Part shown: positions 18,464-27,185 of the stretch, piece by piece
Position numbering within the stretch: the stretch's first letter is position 1
Layout of the letters: each line of letters starts with the position of its first letter
The notes under the pieces: model-generated
The model's input: the letters and a program-made list of their open reading frames with translations, nothing else
What the model was told of the DNA's origin: nothing
Database searches by the model: none
Made by a program: the position numbers and the translations under genes
Assembly: GCA_024277285.1 (NCBI GenBank)
Contig: JAJRVM010000240.1
Location: forward strand, 1-51,600
Direction of reading: 5' to 3'
DNA length: 51,600 bases
Source of the DNA: Planctomycetota bacterium
Lineage (GTDB): Bacteria > Planctomycetota > Planctomycetia > Pirellulales > Pirellulaceae

Positions 18464-18492
18464 AAAAAAACAGACCTCCCGCAAGGGAGGTC
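18464..18492 (-). terminator. Intrinsic terminator in the greA leader
   Basis: On the minus strand GACCTCCC, loop TTGC, GGGAGGTC (18492-18473) forms a perfect 8-bp stem. It is followed by TG and seven T residues (18470-18464). It lies after the ABC permease gene and ends 22 bases before the greA start codon, so it can either end the ABC transcript or act as an attenuator for greA. Confidence 0.8.
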
Positions 18493-18584
18493 GACCATGT
18501 TGTTCACTAAGAGGACGCTATTGTGATGAATTTGACCCATCGTGTAAAGATAAGTCGACGGACTTCGTCCTGTTGGGGGGGGGG

Positions 18585-19910
18585 TCATATTGTGGTGCGT
18601 GAGAGTCTGGCAACACCGAATGCCAGGCAGAACGCCCCGATTCCCAGGAGAATGCCACAGGGCATTACCATCTCTGTCAGCGTGAAGCCCCGCCAAATGG
18701 CACCCTCCAGGGCCAAGATGCTCCATTTTACCGGGCTGAAGTGGCTGAGCGTCTTGATATAGCTGGGCATGAACACCAACGGGATCATGGCGCCACCAAA
18801 CATCGCCATCATGATATTGCCGAACCAGGCAGCCCCAGAAACGGCCTCTTCCGTCTTGCCTACCACCGACATCAGCATCATGACACCCACAAAACAGAAT
18901 GCGATGCAGGCGGTCGCCAGTACCAGCAGTTCCGGACTCTTCGGTCGCATACCGAGTGCCATGCCGATGGCGACCAACAGGGCGATCACGCACGTAACGG
19001 CCAGGAAACAAGCGGTCGCCTTGCCCGCCAATACCTGCGTGCGAGTGATCGCGGCCACCTGCAACCGCAACATGGTTCCCTGAGTACGTTCACGCACGAT
19101 CGTAATGGCGAAACCGGCGGCGCACCCCAGGACTCCCCACAACATGGCTTGCGGGAAGGCGATGTCCCACCTCGATCGGACCTTGCGCACCAACGCTGCC
19201 GCGCTCCCCTTGGCGTACTCGCGCGTAACGTCGATTGATTCGACCCGCGCGATCTGTGTCTTCGGCAGCCCACCGGCCGAACCACCCGTTTCACTCTGCT
19301 GAGCGTCTTCTTCTTGAATGGTCGCCAGCGATTGTGTGAGGCCTTCCAAGGAGCTTAGCATCTGGGACAGGATGATTCGCCGGAGCGGCGTCACGTCCTC
19401 GGCGTTCGCCAGATCGTCTTGAGTCTGTTGGATAATCGGCTGCAGCGACGCGGGGTCCTGCAGACGCGTGGCAACCAGATCTCCCATCGCCTTCATGACC
19501 AGTCCTTCGAGCATGGCGGCCACCGCCTGTCGCGATGGATCGGTGCCAATCTGAATGACCGGGCCGTCCGCCCACATGATCCCCGCGGTCTCGCCAAACC
19601 CGACCGGTATCGCTACCAGGCCAACTAGTTTTCCTCGTCGTACGTGGTCCATTGCCTCGTCGCGCACCAGTGGGACGACTTTCACGTTCTTGTTATCTTG
19701 CAACGACGTGACAAACTGTGCGGATATGGTCGAGTCGTCTTCGTCGACGACGGCGATCGCGATGGACGCTTCGCTGACGTCAAACGATCCGGTGATCATA
19801 CCCAGGAACACGCCCATGATGACGGGGAAAGCGAGGATGAAGAACAATCCCATCCAGTCCCGGCGCATCAACTTGAGATCTTTCAATGCGATGGTTAGTA
19901 TGCTGCGCAT
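18585..19910 (-). CDS. ABC-2 type exporter permease
   Basis: A 441-residue integral membrane protein of the ABC2_membrane_3 class. The N-terminal helix ([30 protein letters not shown]) is followed by a large extracytoplasmic loop of about 200 residues ([16 protein letters not shown] onward). Five or six C-terminal helices follow, including [20 protein letters not shown]. Its ATG shares one base with the stop of the ATPase gene (TGATG), so the two are coupled and form one exporter. The cargo is unknown; drug, lipid or polysaccharide export are all possible. The downstream terminator is at 18464-18492. Confidence 0.9.
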   Translation of the reverse strand: MRSILTIALKDLKLMRRDWMGLFFILAFPVIMGVFLGMITGSFDVSEASIAIAVVDEDDSTISAQFVTSLQDNKNVKVVPLVRDEAMDHVRRGKLVGLVAIPVGFGETAGIMWADGPVIQIGTDPSRQAVAAMLEGLVMKAMGDLVATRLQDPASLQPIIQQTQDDLANAEDVTPLRRIILSQMLSSLEGLTQSLATIQEEDAQQSETGGSAGGLPKTQIARVESIDVTREYAKGSAAALVRKVRSRWDIAFPQAMLWGVLGCAAGFAITIVRERTQGTMLRLQVAAITRTQVLAGKATACFLAVTCVIALLVAIGMALGMRPKSPELLVLATACIAFCFVGVMMLMSVVGKTEEAVSGAAWFGNIMMAMFGGAMIPLVFMPSYIKTLSHFSPVKWSILALEGAIWRGFTLTEMVMPCGILLGIGAFCLAFGVARLSRTTI

Positions 19911-20824
19911 CAGTCTCGTAGCCTCCTGCCCGTCAAGCTGAGAAATACGGTCTCCAGGTCAGGCCGAGTGACCTCTAACGTCTGAAAGGCGACGCCGGAG
20001 TTAGCAAGGCGGCCGATTTCCTCGAGCGGACGTTCCGACTCGTAACGCCACGCCAGGCCGTCTAATTCGCCTGGCAAGACGCTCGCGTCGTTCGGCACGC
20101 TTTGCAGTTGAGCCTTAATCACCGAATGGCCGCCATGTCGAGTGAGCAGGGCGTCGACCGAATCGAGGTCCAGTATCTTGCCGTGGTCCATGATGGCAAC
20201 GCGGTCACAAAGCCGCTGCGCCTCCTCCATGTAATGAGTTGTATAAATGATCGTTCGTCCACGCTCCTTGAGGCTTTCGATCCGTTCAAAGATATGATTG
20301 CGTGACTGAGGATCGACACCCACTGTTGGCTCGTCCATCAGGATGATCTCCGGATCGTGCACCAGCGCAACGGCCAGGTTCAATCGCCGCTGCATGCCGC
20401 CCGAAAAGGTCTTGACCCGGTCCTTTCGGCGTTCTTCCAGGCCGGCGAATTCGAGCGCCCAGTCGACGCGTTCACGCAAGTGCGAGCCCGTCAGGCGATA
20501 GAGTTTGGCGTAGAACGTCAGGTTTTCGGCCGCCGTCAGGTCCTGGTACAGCGAGAGCGTTTGCGGTGCCACGCCAATCATCCGTCTCGCTTCGGCCGAA
20601 CGTGGGTCACCACCGGCCGTGTCGTCGCCATTCGCGGCGCTACCGAGCAGCACCGTGCCATGGTCCGGTGCCAGCACGCCGACCAGCATGTTGATCAACG
20701 TCGTCTTGCCGGCGCCGTTGGGGCCAAGCAGGCCGAATGTCTCTGCACGCCGCACGATAAACGATACTCCGTCAACGGCGCAGGTTGTGCGAAAGTGCTT
20801 GCGCAGATCGGTTACTTGGATCAT
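19910..20824 (-). CDS. ABC-2 exporter ATP-binding subunit
   Basis: A 304-residue nucleotide-binding protein with all ATPase motifs: Walker A GPNGAGKT (34-41), Q-loop Gln88, signature SGGMQ (141-145), Walker B ILMDEP (161-166) and an H-loop in YTTHYMEEA. The C-terminal extension of about 80 residues is typical of DrrA/CcmA-like exporter ATPases. It is the first gene of a two-gene operon with the permease, overlapping it by one base. The palindromic site at 20890-20906 is 66 bases upstream, in a leader homologous to that of the PiT gene. Confidence 0.93.
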   Translation of the reverse strand: MIQVTDLRKHFRTTCAVDGVSFIVRRAETFGLLGPNGAGKTTLINMLVGVLAPDHGTVLLGSAANGDDTAGGDPRSAEARRMIGVAPQTLSLYQDLTAAENLTFYAKLYRLTGSHLRERVDWALEFAGLEERRKDRVKTFSGGMQRRLNLAVALVHDPEIILMDEPTVGVDPQSRNHIFERIESLKERGRTIIYTTHYMEEAQRLCDRVAIMDHGKILDLDSVDALLTRHGGHSVIKAQLQSVPNDASVLPGELDGLAWRYESERPLEEIGRLANSGVAFQTLEVTRPDLETVFLSLTGRRLRD

Positions 20825-20889
20825 CGGCTCACTTCTTAAAAGAGTAACACGTTAACCGTCTAATGTGGGATTCGCATTGAGAACGTGTG

Positions 20890-20906
20890 TTGAAAACGGT
20901 CCTCAA
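20890..20906 (-). promoter_or_regulatory. Operator-like palindrome upstream of ABC exporter
   Basis: TTGAAAACGGTCCTCAA is an imperfect inverted repeat, with TTGAGAAC as an additional half-site at 20877-20884. The surrounding 50 bases align with the leader of the PiT gene, where TTGAAAATGGTTCTCAA occurs. The arrangement resembles a 7-1-7 Fur-type box. The regulator is an inference. Confidence 0.35.
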
Positions 20907-20934
20907 CGCACAATCAGTTCGATTTCAACTTCGT

Positions 20935-21150
20935 AACAGTTTAGCCGAATGAAGTAACGTCACTTTCAAAAGACTCCCATTGGGCTTGTCCCATGGGGGA
21001 AAACGCCTGGTGAGCTACCGGCGATGCCAGGGGGGGGATGGGACGCCCGGGTAGCCTACCAATCCTCTTCACCCACCGCACAAGGCGGTGGGGGTCGACC
21101 GATGGAAAATGAACTCGAGTGCACGTCCCACTTCAGATGGCTAAACAGTT
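20935..21150. mobile_element. MITE-like element of about 216 bp
   Basis: The left end, AACAGTTTAGCC followed by TGAAGT and ACGTCAC (20935-20963), matches the reverse complement of the right end (21119-21150) at roughly 24 of 29 aligned positions. No transposase frame lies inside. It interrupts a sequence that is continuous in the paralogous gap at 22545-22680. The rest of the gap (20825-21267) contains only regulatory-type sequence and the downstream half of that split paralogue (21143-21227). Confidence 0.6.
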
Positions 21151-21267
21151 TCTCAACTTTTATTAAGCAGCAGGATCAAGCAATCTTCGGTTCCGCTCCT
21201 GCGCGAATTCCAAAAACGCGTTCTGAGGGCAAGTGTTTTTGCATGGAATGGCGGCAGCGAACACCTA

Positions 21268-22533
21268 CTACCTATCGGGCAACGGAACGACACATAGACG
21301 CCAGGCACGACAAGCTGTCTGCGGAACGGTTGAATCGACATCGCGTGCCGTAGCGTGGAGGTGCGTACCCAGGTGTTCGTTGGCACCGCATGGTTCTTGA
21401 CGAACGTCCGGAGAAAGGTGCTTGTCGCGATCGCGGTCCATTTGTTCGATCGCGGCGGTCGGGCTATCTGTGTCGCGCCGGCAGACATTCTCCTGGAACA
21501 GGTTTTGCATGACAAACAGTAGCAAATAGGTGATGACGGCTGCCGCAATCGGCGTCGATACCCACCCGGAAGCGATCTTCAACAGCACGTTCCAGCGGAC
21601 TTGACGCAGTGCTTTGCCGCGTCCCTGAACCACGGCGATGCCCAACACCGCTCCGATCACCGCCTGGGAACTCGATACCGGAATCAAAGGGATACGCGGC
21701 AGTCCCAGGTTGGTCAAGAACGTCTGCAAGTGTGTGGACGAGAAGACGAACAGCACCAACGAATGCGCGACAACTACGACCCAAGCGGCTACCGGGTTCA
21801 AGGGCATTAGATTCTTACCGACCGTCAGCATGACGCGGCGCGAGTAGGTGAATACGCCGACTGCGATCGCCAATGCGCCGAGCAAGAACAGTTGCTGGAC
21901 ACTCGTGAACGTCAATCCGCCGACCGACAAGTCGGTAAAGGGCGACGAAGGGACAAACACGCCCATCACGTTGGCAATGTTATTCGCGCCCAAACTGTAG
22001 GCACCGAACGCCCCGGCCAGGATAAGCCCCCAACGAGTATAAAAGTCGCGCCGCAACAGATGAGGTTGCCAGGTGCGCAGGCCCCATACGGTTAATCGGT
22101 ATAAGGCGGCTGAACAGACGGCACCAAGCAGCGGACAGGCGATCCAGGTTCCGACGATCTTGGTCAGCGCCCCGACGTCTGTCGTCGAACCGCTGAAGAT
22201 GTTCCATCCCACAATTCCGCCGACGATCGCTTGTGTGGTCGAGACGGGCAACCGGGCTCGGGTCATTCCGTAGACGGTAAGTGCGGCGGCCAGTGCTACG
22301 GTGAATGAACCAGCAAGTGTATTGACGGCACCCAGCTTTCCCAACCCGTGCGCGGCGCCGGCGCCTCCGAAAACCGCGCCGAGTACCACGAATATACTGC
22401 AGATCCAAGCGGCGGTCGTGAAACGCATCATGCGACTGCCGACGGCGGTACCAAAGACGTTCGATGCATCGTTGGCGCCTAGGGACCAGCCCAAGAACAA
22501 ACCGCTCGTCAAAAACAGTAATGAAACACCCAA
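21268..22533 (-). CDS. PiT-family phosphate transporter
   Basis: A 421-residue permease for inorganic phosphate (PHO4/PiT family), driven by protons or sodium. The two diagnostic repeats are GANDASNVFGTAVGS near the N terminus (about residues 19-33) and GANNIANVMGVF in the second half. About ten membrane segments are visible. GGGAGG at 22543-22548 lies nine bases before the TTG at 22533, which gives the family-typical start MGVSLLFLTSGLFLGW; a TTG at 22581 is less likely. After the last helix (LLLFVMQNLFQ) an unusual hydrophilic tail of about 75 residues follows. DUF47 lies upstream on the same strand, a common functional pairing. Confidence 0.9.
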   Translation of the reverse strand: MGVSLLFLTSGLFLGWSLGANDASNVFGTAVGSRMMRFTTAAWICSIFVVLGAVFGGAGAAHGLGKLGAVNTLAGSFTVALAAALTVYGMTRARLPVSTTQAIVGGIVGWNIFSGSTTDVGALTKIVGTWIACPLLGAVCSAALYRLTVWGLRTWQPHLLRRDFYTRWGLILAGAFGAYSLGANNIANVMGVFVPSSPFTDLSVGGLTFTSVQQLFLLGALAIAVGVFTYSRRVMLTVGKNLMPLNPVAAWVVVVAHSLVLFVFSSTHLQTFLTNLGLPRIPLIPVSSSQAVIGAVLGIAVVQGRGKALRQVRWNVLLKIASGWVSTPIAAAVITYLLLFVMQNLFQENVCRRDTDSPTAAIEQMDRDRDKHLSPDVRQEPCGANEHLGTHLHATARDVDSTVPQTACRAWRLCVVPLPDR

Positions 22534-22564
22534 CGCGTTTTGCCTCCCGCACCCAGAAAGTGTC

Positions 22565-22581
22565 TTGAAAATGGTTCTCAA
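22565..22581 (-). promoter_or_regulatory. Operator-like palindrome upstream of PiT gene
   Basis: TTGAAAATGGTTCTCAA reads TGAAAAT-G-GTTCTCA as a 7-1-7 inverted repeat, 32 bases before the PiT start. It matches the site upstream of the ABC exporter in position within a homologous leader. Regulation by a Fur-like protein is an inference. Confidence 0.4.
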
Positions 22582-22675
22582 CCAACAGCTGATTCAACTC
22601 CAACTTCTATTGAGGAGCAAAACCAAGTGATCTTCGGCTCCGAGCCCCCTCCTCCGCGATTTCAAAAACAGGTTC

Positions 22676-23332
22676 TCAAAGTGATCGCTTGATCGCGTAG
22701 ATGGTCAGCCGATCGCCGCAGTCTTCGGCATTGTCCGCAATCTCGCAAATCTGCCGAATCATGTCGCGTAAATGCAACTTGCGCGCCAGTGGCAAATCCG
22801 AGTCGAATATCTCGCGCAGCAAACGAAGCCCCACCCCGTCCGACTCGGCTTCAAAATAGCCGATCTTGTGCACAAAGTCCCGGATGGTCGGCGCGTCGCG
22901 AAAGAAAGCGCGTGATGCGCGCACCGTGTGTTCGCTCGCCTCGATCACCAAGCCGCCCAACTCCGACATGGCGCGGCGATACTCCGGGGACACCTCCGGG
23001 CGCTCGACCGCTAACATCATCAACGTCGCCTTGAAACCGTCGACCAGATCGTCCAGGTCGGCCAGCAAGACCAGCACGTCGCCACGCGACTCGGGGATCA
23101 ACATCTCGCTGTATAACGTCGTCTCAATCGATCGCCGTAACTCGTCGCAGCGTTTCTCCAACGCCACAAGTTGCTCCAGCTTCTCGCCGGCGATCGCGGA
23201 CGACTGCTCCATATAGGCTGTCAAACCGCGTTGGAACAGCAATCCACCCTCCGACACTTTATCCAGAAACTCGTCGATCTGCCCCTCCAAGACGCGTGTG
23301 GTTCCAAAGGGAGAAAAGGATTTTGACGCCAT
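22676..23332 (-). CDS. DUF47 (PhoU-like) partner of phosphate transporter
   Basis: This 218-residue all-helical cytosolic protein belongs to the DUF47/PhoU_div family, which regulates or couples PiT phosphate permeases. Typical features are FSPFGTTRVLEGQIDEFLDKV at the N terminus, the helix motif CDELRRSIETTLYSEMLIPE with the following RGDVLVLLADLDDLVDGFK, and a C-terminal CEIADNAEDCGDRL. GAGG lies five bases before the ATG at 23332, which suits the family start better than an upstream in-frame codon. It precedes the PiT gene with a 142-base gap carrying the operator-like palindrome, so the two may be transcribed together or separately. Confidence 0.88.
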   Translation of the reverse strand: MASKSFSPFGTTRVLEGQIDEFLDKVSEGGLLFQRGLTAYMEQSSAIAGEKLEQLVALEKRCDELRRSIETTLYSEMLIPESRGDVLVLLADLDDLVDGFKATLMMLAVERPEVSPEYRRAMSELGGLVIEASEHTVRASRAFFRDAPTIRDFVHKIGYFEAESDGVGLRLLREIFDSDLPLARKLHLRDMIRQICEIADNAEDCGDRLTIYAIKRSL

Positions 23333-23508
23333 ATCTGCCTCGGTAAGTGAAGCGAGTCTTGAGCTCACAGTCTAGCGTTGGGAGTTCGGCATTGAGCGTG
23401 TCGAACCAGAAACCAGGATCGGTTATAGCTGATAGCGCGGTGCACTTGTAGTATGATCGAGATGATTGGTCGGTCCACACATTCACTTGATAATGGAAAT
23501 GAAGCACC

Positions 23509-24810
23509 ATGAACCACTCGACACTCGGCTTTAGCGCATGGCTGCTGACGTTGTTGATCAGTAGTAACGTCCTTTTTGCGCAGGGTCCGGACGCCAACGA
23601 TGACGAATCGAAGGTGCCAGAATATCGCTTGCCCGATCCGCTGCTCGGAGCCAGTGGCCAGGCGATCGCCAGCGCCGATGTGTGGCAAGAGTCGCGTCGG
23701 CAACAGATTCTCGATCTGTTTCGCGACCAGATGTACGGTCGTAGTCCAGGCCGTCCCGAGGGGATGTCGTTCAAGCAGTTCGATATGGACGAAAATGCAC
23801 TCGAAGGGAAGGCCATTCGCAAGCAGGTGACAATCTATTTCACTGCGGACAAGAAGGGCCTGTCGCTCGATTTGCTGGTCTACCTCCCCAAACAAGCTCA
23901 ACAGCCGGTGGCGACGTTCGTCGGACTGAATTTCAAAGGGAATCATACGGTCCATGTCGACCCCGCCATTCGGTTGTCGCAGCGGTGGATGCGTGATGAC
24001 CCGAAGAACGGCATCGCGAACCACCGCGCCTCCGAACCATCGCGCGGTGTGGCTGCCAGTCGTTGGCACATCGAACAGATTCTCGCGCGAGGTTACGCTG
24101 TCGCCACGGCCTACTATGGCGATATTGATCCCGATTTTGACGATGGTTTTCAAAACGGGGTGCACCCGCTGTTTTACGAGTCGGGGCAGACGCGCCCCGA
24201 GCCCAATCAATGGGGTTCGATCGCCGCGTGGGCCTGGGGCTTGAGCCGCGTGATGGACTATTTTGAAACCGACCCGCAGATTGATCAGCAACGCATTGCC
24301 GTGTTGGGGCATTCGCGGCTGGGAAAAACGTCGCTCTGGGCCGGAGCCGAAGACCCACGGTTTGCCATCGTGATCTCCAACGATTCAGGTTGTGGCGGGG
24401 CGGCGCTGAGCCGACGACGTTTCGGAGAAACTGTGAAGCGGATCAATACCAGCTTTCCCCATTGGTTTTGTGGAAACTTCAAACAGTACAACGACAACGA
24501 GGATGCATTGCCGATTGATCAGCACATGCTAATCGCCTTGATCGCTCCGCGTGGTGTCTATGTGGCGAGTGCCCAGGACGATCGCTGGGCCGATCCGCGT
24601 GGCGAGTTTCTGGCCGTCGTGAACGCGGAGCCAGTCTATCGGCTGTTGGGTACTTCCGGGTTCGGAGCACGCGTGATGCCGCCGGTCAATCAGCCGGTAA
24701 TGAAACGAATGGGCTATCATATCCGCACCGGCAAGCACGATGTGACCGATTTCGATTGGAAGTGTTATATGGACTTTGCCGATTCTCAGTTCAAGTCGCC
24801 TCGTCGCTGA
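23509..24810 (+). CDS. CE15-like glucuronoyl esterase, exported
   Basis: A 433-residue secreted alpha/beta hydrolase with a signal peptide ending near LFAQ (residue 25). It matches the carbohydrate esterase family 15 pattern: the nucleophile motif GHSRLGK (267-273, Ser269), then SNDSGCGGAALSRR (290-303), NTSFPHWF, an APRGVYVASAQDDRWAD segment, and a C-terminal RTGKHDVTDFDW with His410. Known CE15 enzymes cut the ester between lignin alcohols and glucuronic acid on xylan. Here the substrate is a plant or algal glucuronate ester by inference. No other polysaccharide enzyme is adjacent. Serine and histidine of the triad are visible. Confidence 0.85.
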   Translation: MNHSTLGFSAWLLTLLISSNVLFAQGPDANDDESKVPEYRLPDPLLGASGQAIASADVWQESRRQQILDLFRDQMYGRSPGRPEGMSFKQFDMDENALEGKAIRKQVTIYFTADKKGLSLDLLVYLPKQAQQPVATFVGLNFKGNHTVHVDPAIRLSQRWMRDDPKNGIANHRASEPSRGVAASRWHIEQILARGYAVATAYYGDIDPDFDDGFQNGVHPLFYESGQTRPEPNQWGSIAAWAWGLSRVMDYFETDPQIDQQRIAVLGHSRLGKTSLWAGAEDPRFAIVISNDSGCGGAALSRRRFGETVKRINTSFPHWFCGNFKQYNDNEDALPIDQHMLIALIAPRGVYVASAQDDRWADPRGEFLAVVNAEPVYRLLGTSGFGARVMPPVNQPVMKRMGYHIRTGKHDVTDFDWKCYMDFADSQFKSPRR

Positions 24811-25129
24811 GCGACGCGTCGACCACGAGCCGCGAGTTGAGCGTCAGGAAATCGGGCAGGGGAGGACGGAACGCGCAAGGGGCGGCGTGTGCGCCACACA
24901 CCCGTAGGGCGGTGGAGTTCCCTCGACGTGGGGGGGGGCAGCCGAGTTGATCCGGGATCCCGGTCTTTCTTTGCCTGCCGACACGGCGTGCCCTCGGGGC
25001 GGACTACGGCGGCATCGAGCCACGACTGGCACGGAAAAACCGACTTATACTGCGCCCTTTCGGGAGTATAATATCAAGACGACCTAAATTGCCGAGTCCT
25101 CCATTGTTGCCGTCTTGGGAGTGTTTGAA
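24811..25129. other. Intergenic gap upstream of EF-hand gene
   Basis: About 320 bases without a gene. It has a run of nine G residues near 24930. Close to the next gene lies a TATAAT hexamer at 25067-25072, listed separately. Confidence 0.45.
25067..25072 (+). promoter_or_regulatory. Candidate -10 box (TATAAT)
   Basis: A consensus TATAAT lies 58 bases before the EF-hand start codon. No good TTGACA-like -35 was found at normal spacing, so confidence is limited. Confidence 0.35.
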
Positions 25130-25819
25130 ATGTCACACTTGCGTCTCATATTGTGCTTGTTGGCGACCACGGTCGTTTTGCCGCTACACGTGCACGCCCA
25201 AGCCGTCGGGCGTGGGGCGGCCGGGCGCGGAGCGTTTGGCGCCGTTGCCGGCGCGGGGGCCGCTGGCGGTGCGGCTGTCGGCCCATTGATGAAGGCGATC
25301 GATCTTGATGGTGACGGTGAACTCTCGGCCAAGGAAATTCGCGCAGCGGCCAAAGCACTCAAGAAACTAGATATTAACAAGGACGGTAAGCTGACGCGCG
25401 ACGAACTGGCACCGGGTGCCGCCGCCGCGTTGGGCGGCATGGGTGGCGCCGGTGGCGCGATGCCGGGTGCAGCTGCCAAGGCGCGGCGGGGTGGTGCCGG
25501 CCGAGCTGGTGCTGGTGTGGGAGGGCGTGCTGGTGCCGGCGGCGGCGCTGGAGGGTTTGGCGGCGCTGGGTTCCGTGGCGCTGGTGGTGGCTTTGGGAAT
25601 GCTGGAGCTGGACGCGTCGTCGGTGGTGGCGCTCGTGCTGGAAACGGCCTGCCGCTGTCCTCAAGAAAGATGTTGGGCTTTGACAAGAACCGTGATGGAA
25701 TTGTGACCAAGCAAGAGATGCCTGCTCAACTGTGGGCCATTTACGGACGCTTCGACTTTAACAAAGATGGGAAACTCGACTTTGGCGAGTTACGTCGTGC
25801 CGACAAAGCCGGCAGGTAG
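25130..25819 (+). CDS. Exported EF-hand protein with Gly/Ala-rich spacer
   Basis: This 229-residue protein has a signal peptide (MSHLRLILCLLATTVVLPLH, cleavage near HAQA). Four EF-hand calcium loops are arranged as two pairs: DLDGDGELSAKE (58-69), DINKDGKLTRDE (81-92), DKNRDGIVTKQE (185-196) and DFNKDGKLDFGE (209-220). Between the pairs is a low-complexity segment of about 85 residues rich in Gly, Ala and Arg. GGGAG at 25117-25121 is eight bases before ATG. Calcium binding is well supported because each loop has the Asp/Glu ligands. Secreted EF-hand proteins of this type are common in planctomycetes, with unknown roles. The Gly/Ala spacer could act as a flexible linker. Confidence 0.85.
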   Translation: MSHLRLILCLLATTVVLPLHVHAQAVGRGAAGRGAFGAVAGAGAAGGAAVGPLMKAIDLDGDGELSAKEIRAAAKALKKLDINKDGKLTRDELAPGAAAALGGMGGAGGAMPGAAAKARRGGAGRAGAGVGGRAGAGGGAGGFGGAGFRGAGGGFGNAGAGRVVGGGARAGNGLPLSSRKMLGFDKNRDGIVTKQEMPAQLWAIYGRFDFNKDGKLDFGELRRADKAGR

Positions 25820-26039
25820 CCGCCCCGAAAAGGTGAACGGATCGGCCCGGGTACCGATTATATTCTTGGGCTGTCTTTTTCTGTTGCCCCTTCCAAGAGA
25901 ACCATAGAGACGTCGTCCAGAGCAGATCGGCGAAAGCGGACAAAGAGCAGCTTGCAGCTCGGATCCGCTGTGACAATACCAAGTCTTGGTCGTCTAGGTG
26001 GCTTTCGTCTTCGCGACACATCATGTGAAAGCGCTGGTG

Positions 26040-27185
26040 TTAGGTCTTGCGAACGTGCGGCTTGGCGATTCGCCGTTCGAGCGACTCCTTGGAAATCGAA
26101 ATCACCTTGGTCGATTTCAATAGGCTGTGCGAACGGACATCGATCGCATCTCTGGTGTTGCGACGGCGGTAACCAAATTTTACGACGAAGGCTCCCACGA
26201 CCATTTGAGGCGTGTCGATGGCCGGTGGCCAGAATTCATCGGCGGCACCCGTACGGAGCATCTCCGCTATACATCGCGTTGAGCGCCCGGTATAACCGGC
26301 GAGCACCATTTCCAGGTTCTTCGGGCCCTTCAGGTACCGGTAATAGACCAAGGCGACATCTTCGGTTTCGCTGGCGGGCACGAGCCGCCAGTCGCCGGGG
26401 GCGTGTTCATAACACACACCTGGCTGCGCATGGCGGTCCGATTTGCACCACCGGATGCCTCCCCAGCAACTGGATGGGTGTGGGTCGTCGTCACGATAGA
26501 TCATGGCGAAAGGGCAACTGCGCTCCACGGGCTATGCCACGGTGTCCTCACTCCTGAACGCCTTGGCGTGTCGGAACCCGTGGGCAATAACTGGGTCGCA
26601 AAACGGGTTACTCTTGATCGATCCCAGGCAGACGATCGCCTTGTCATCATGCTGGCGATCGAACTCGTTAAAGAGCTTGGTCGTTCTCTTGCAGATTCTC
26701 TCTTCTGAACTTCCGGCATAGCCCCAGCTCAACGCCAATTGTGAGCTGATTACCTGCTGGGCATGGCGTATCAGACGCGGTTTGGGAGCAGGGTCTTCGG
26801 CCACGACTCCCGTCAGGCGGTTGACCAACACGCTTTGCAGGATGGCGTCAGCGGCCATGATCTGCTGATCCTCCACCTTGACCTTCTTCCAACGCACCCC
26901 CACGTTCAAATCGATATGCTGGCGGCCCGCCAGCATCGGCCAGAAGGCGTCCGATTCCATGGCAAAAACCTGCTGGAACATGTTGTCCGGTGTCACGTGA
27001 CCATGCCCGACCAGGTACTCACATACGGCCTCCAGGACGTGCCGATTGATTTGCGGAGCGTCGTTGTCCAGTAGATGGAGTAATTGGTGGCGAGTGACTC
27101 CCATGGCATCGGCCAGCTTGCTGACGGCAATATGCCGATCGCTGTTCAGTCCAAGAAGCTGTTCCACACACAAGCGAATCTTCAT
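26040..27185 (-). pseudogene. HTH-type regulator interrupted by an in-frame TAG
   Basis: One reading frame of about 380 codons with a single amber codon at 26534-26532. The first 217 codons start at ATG 27185 (GGAG six bases upstream) and show an XRE-like helix-turn-helix (HIAVSKLADAMGVTRHQLLHLL), followed by VLVNRLTGVVAEDPAP and ICLG-like segments. The frame continues as PVERSCPFAMIYRDDDPHPS, then CWGG and LEMVLAGYTGRSTRCIAEML, without any other break. The second half has a GTG at 26528 but no ribosome binding site. It is most likely a recently inactivated planctomycete regulator. Readthrough or a sequencing error are alternatives. The family is known to me only by general pattern. Confidence 0.6.

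Noticed and set aside
18442..19011. Upstream extension of greA in the same frame
   Set aside because: It overlaps the ABC permease gene and the terminator; GreA length and the ribosome binding site fix the start at 18441.
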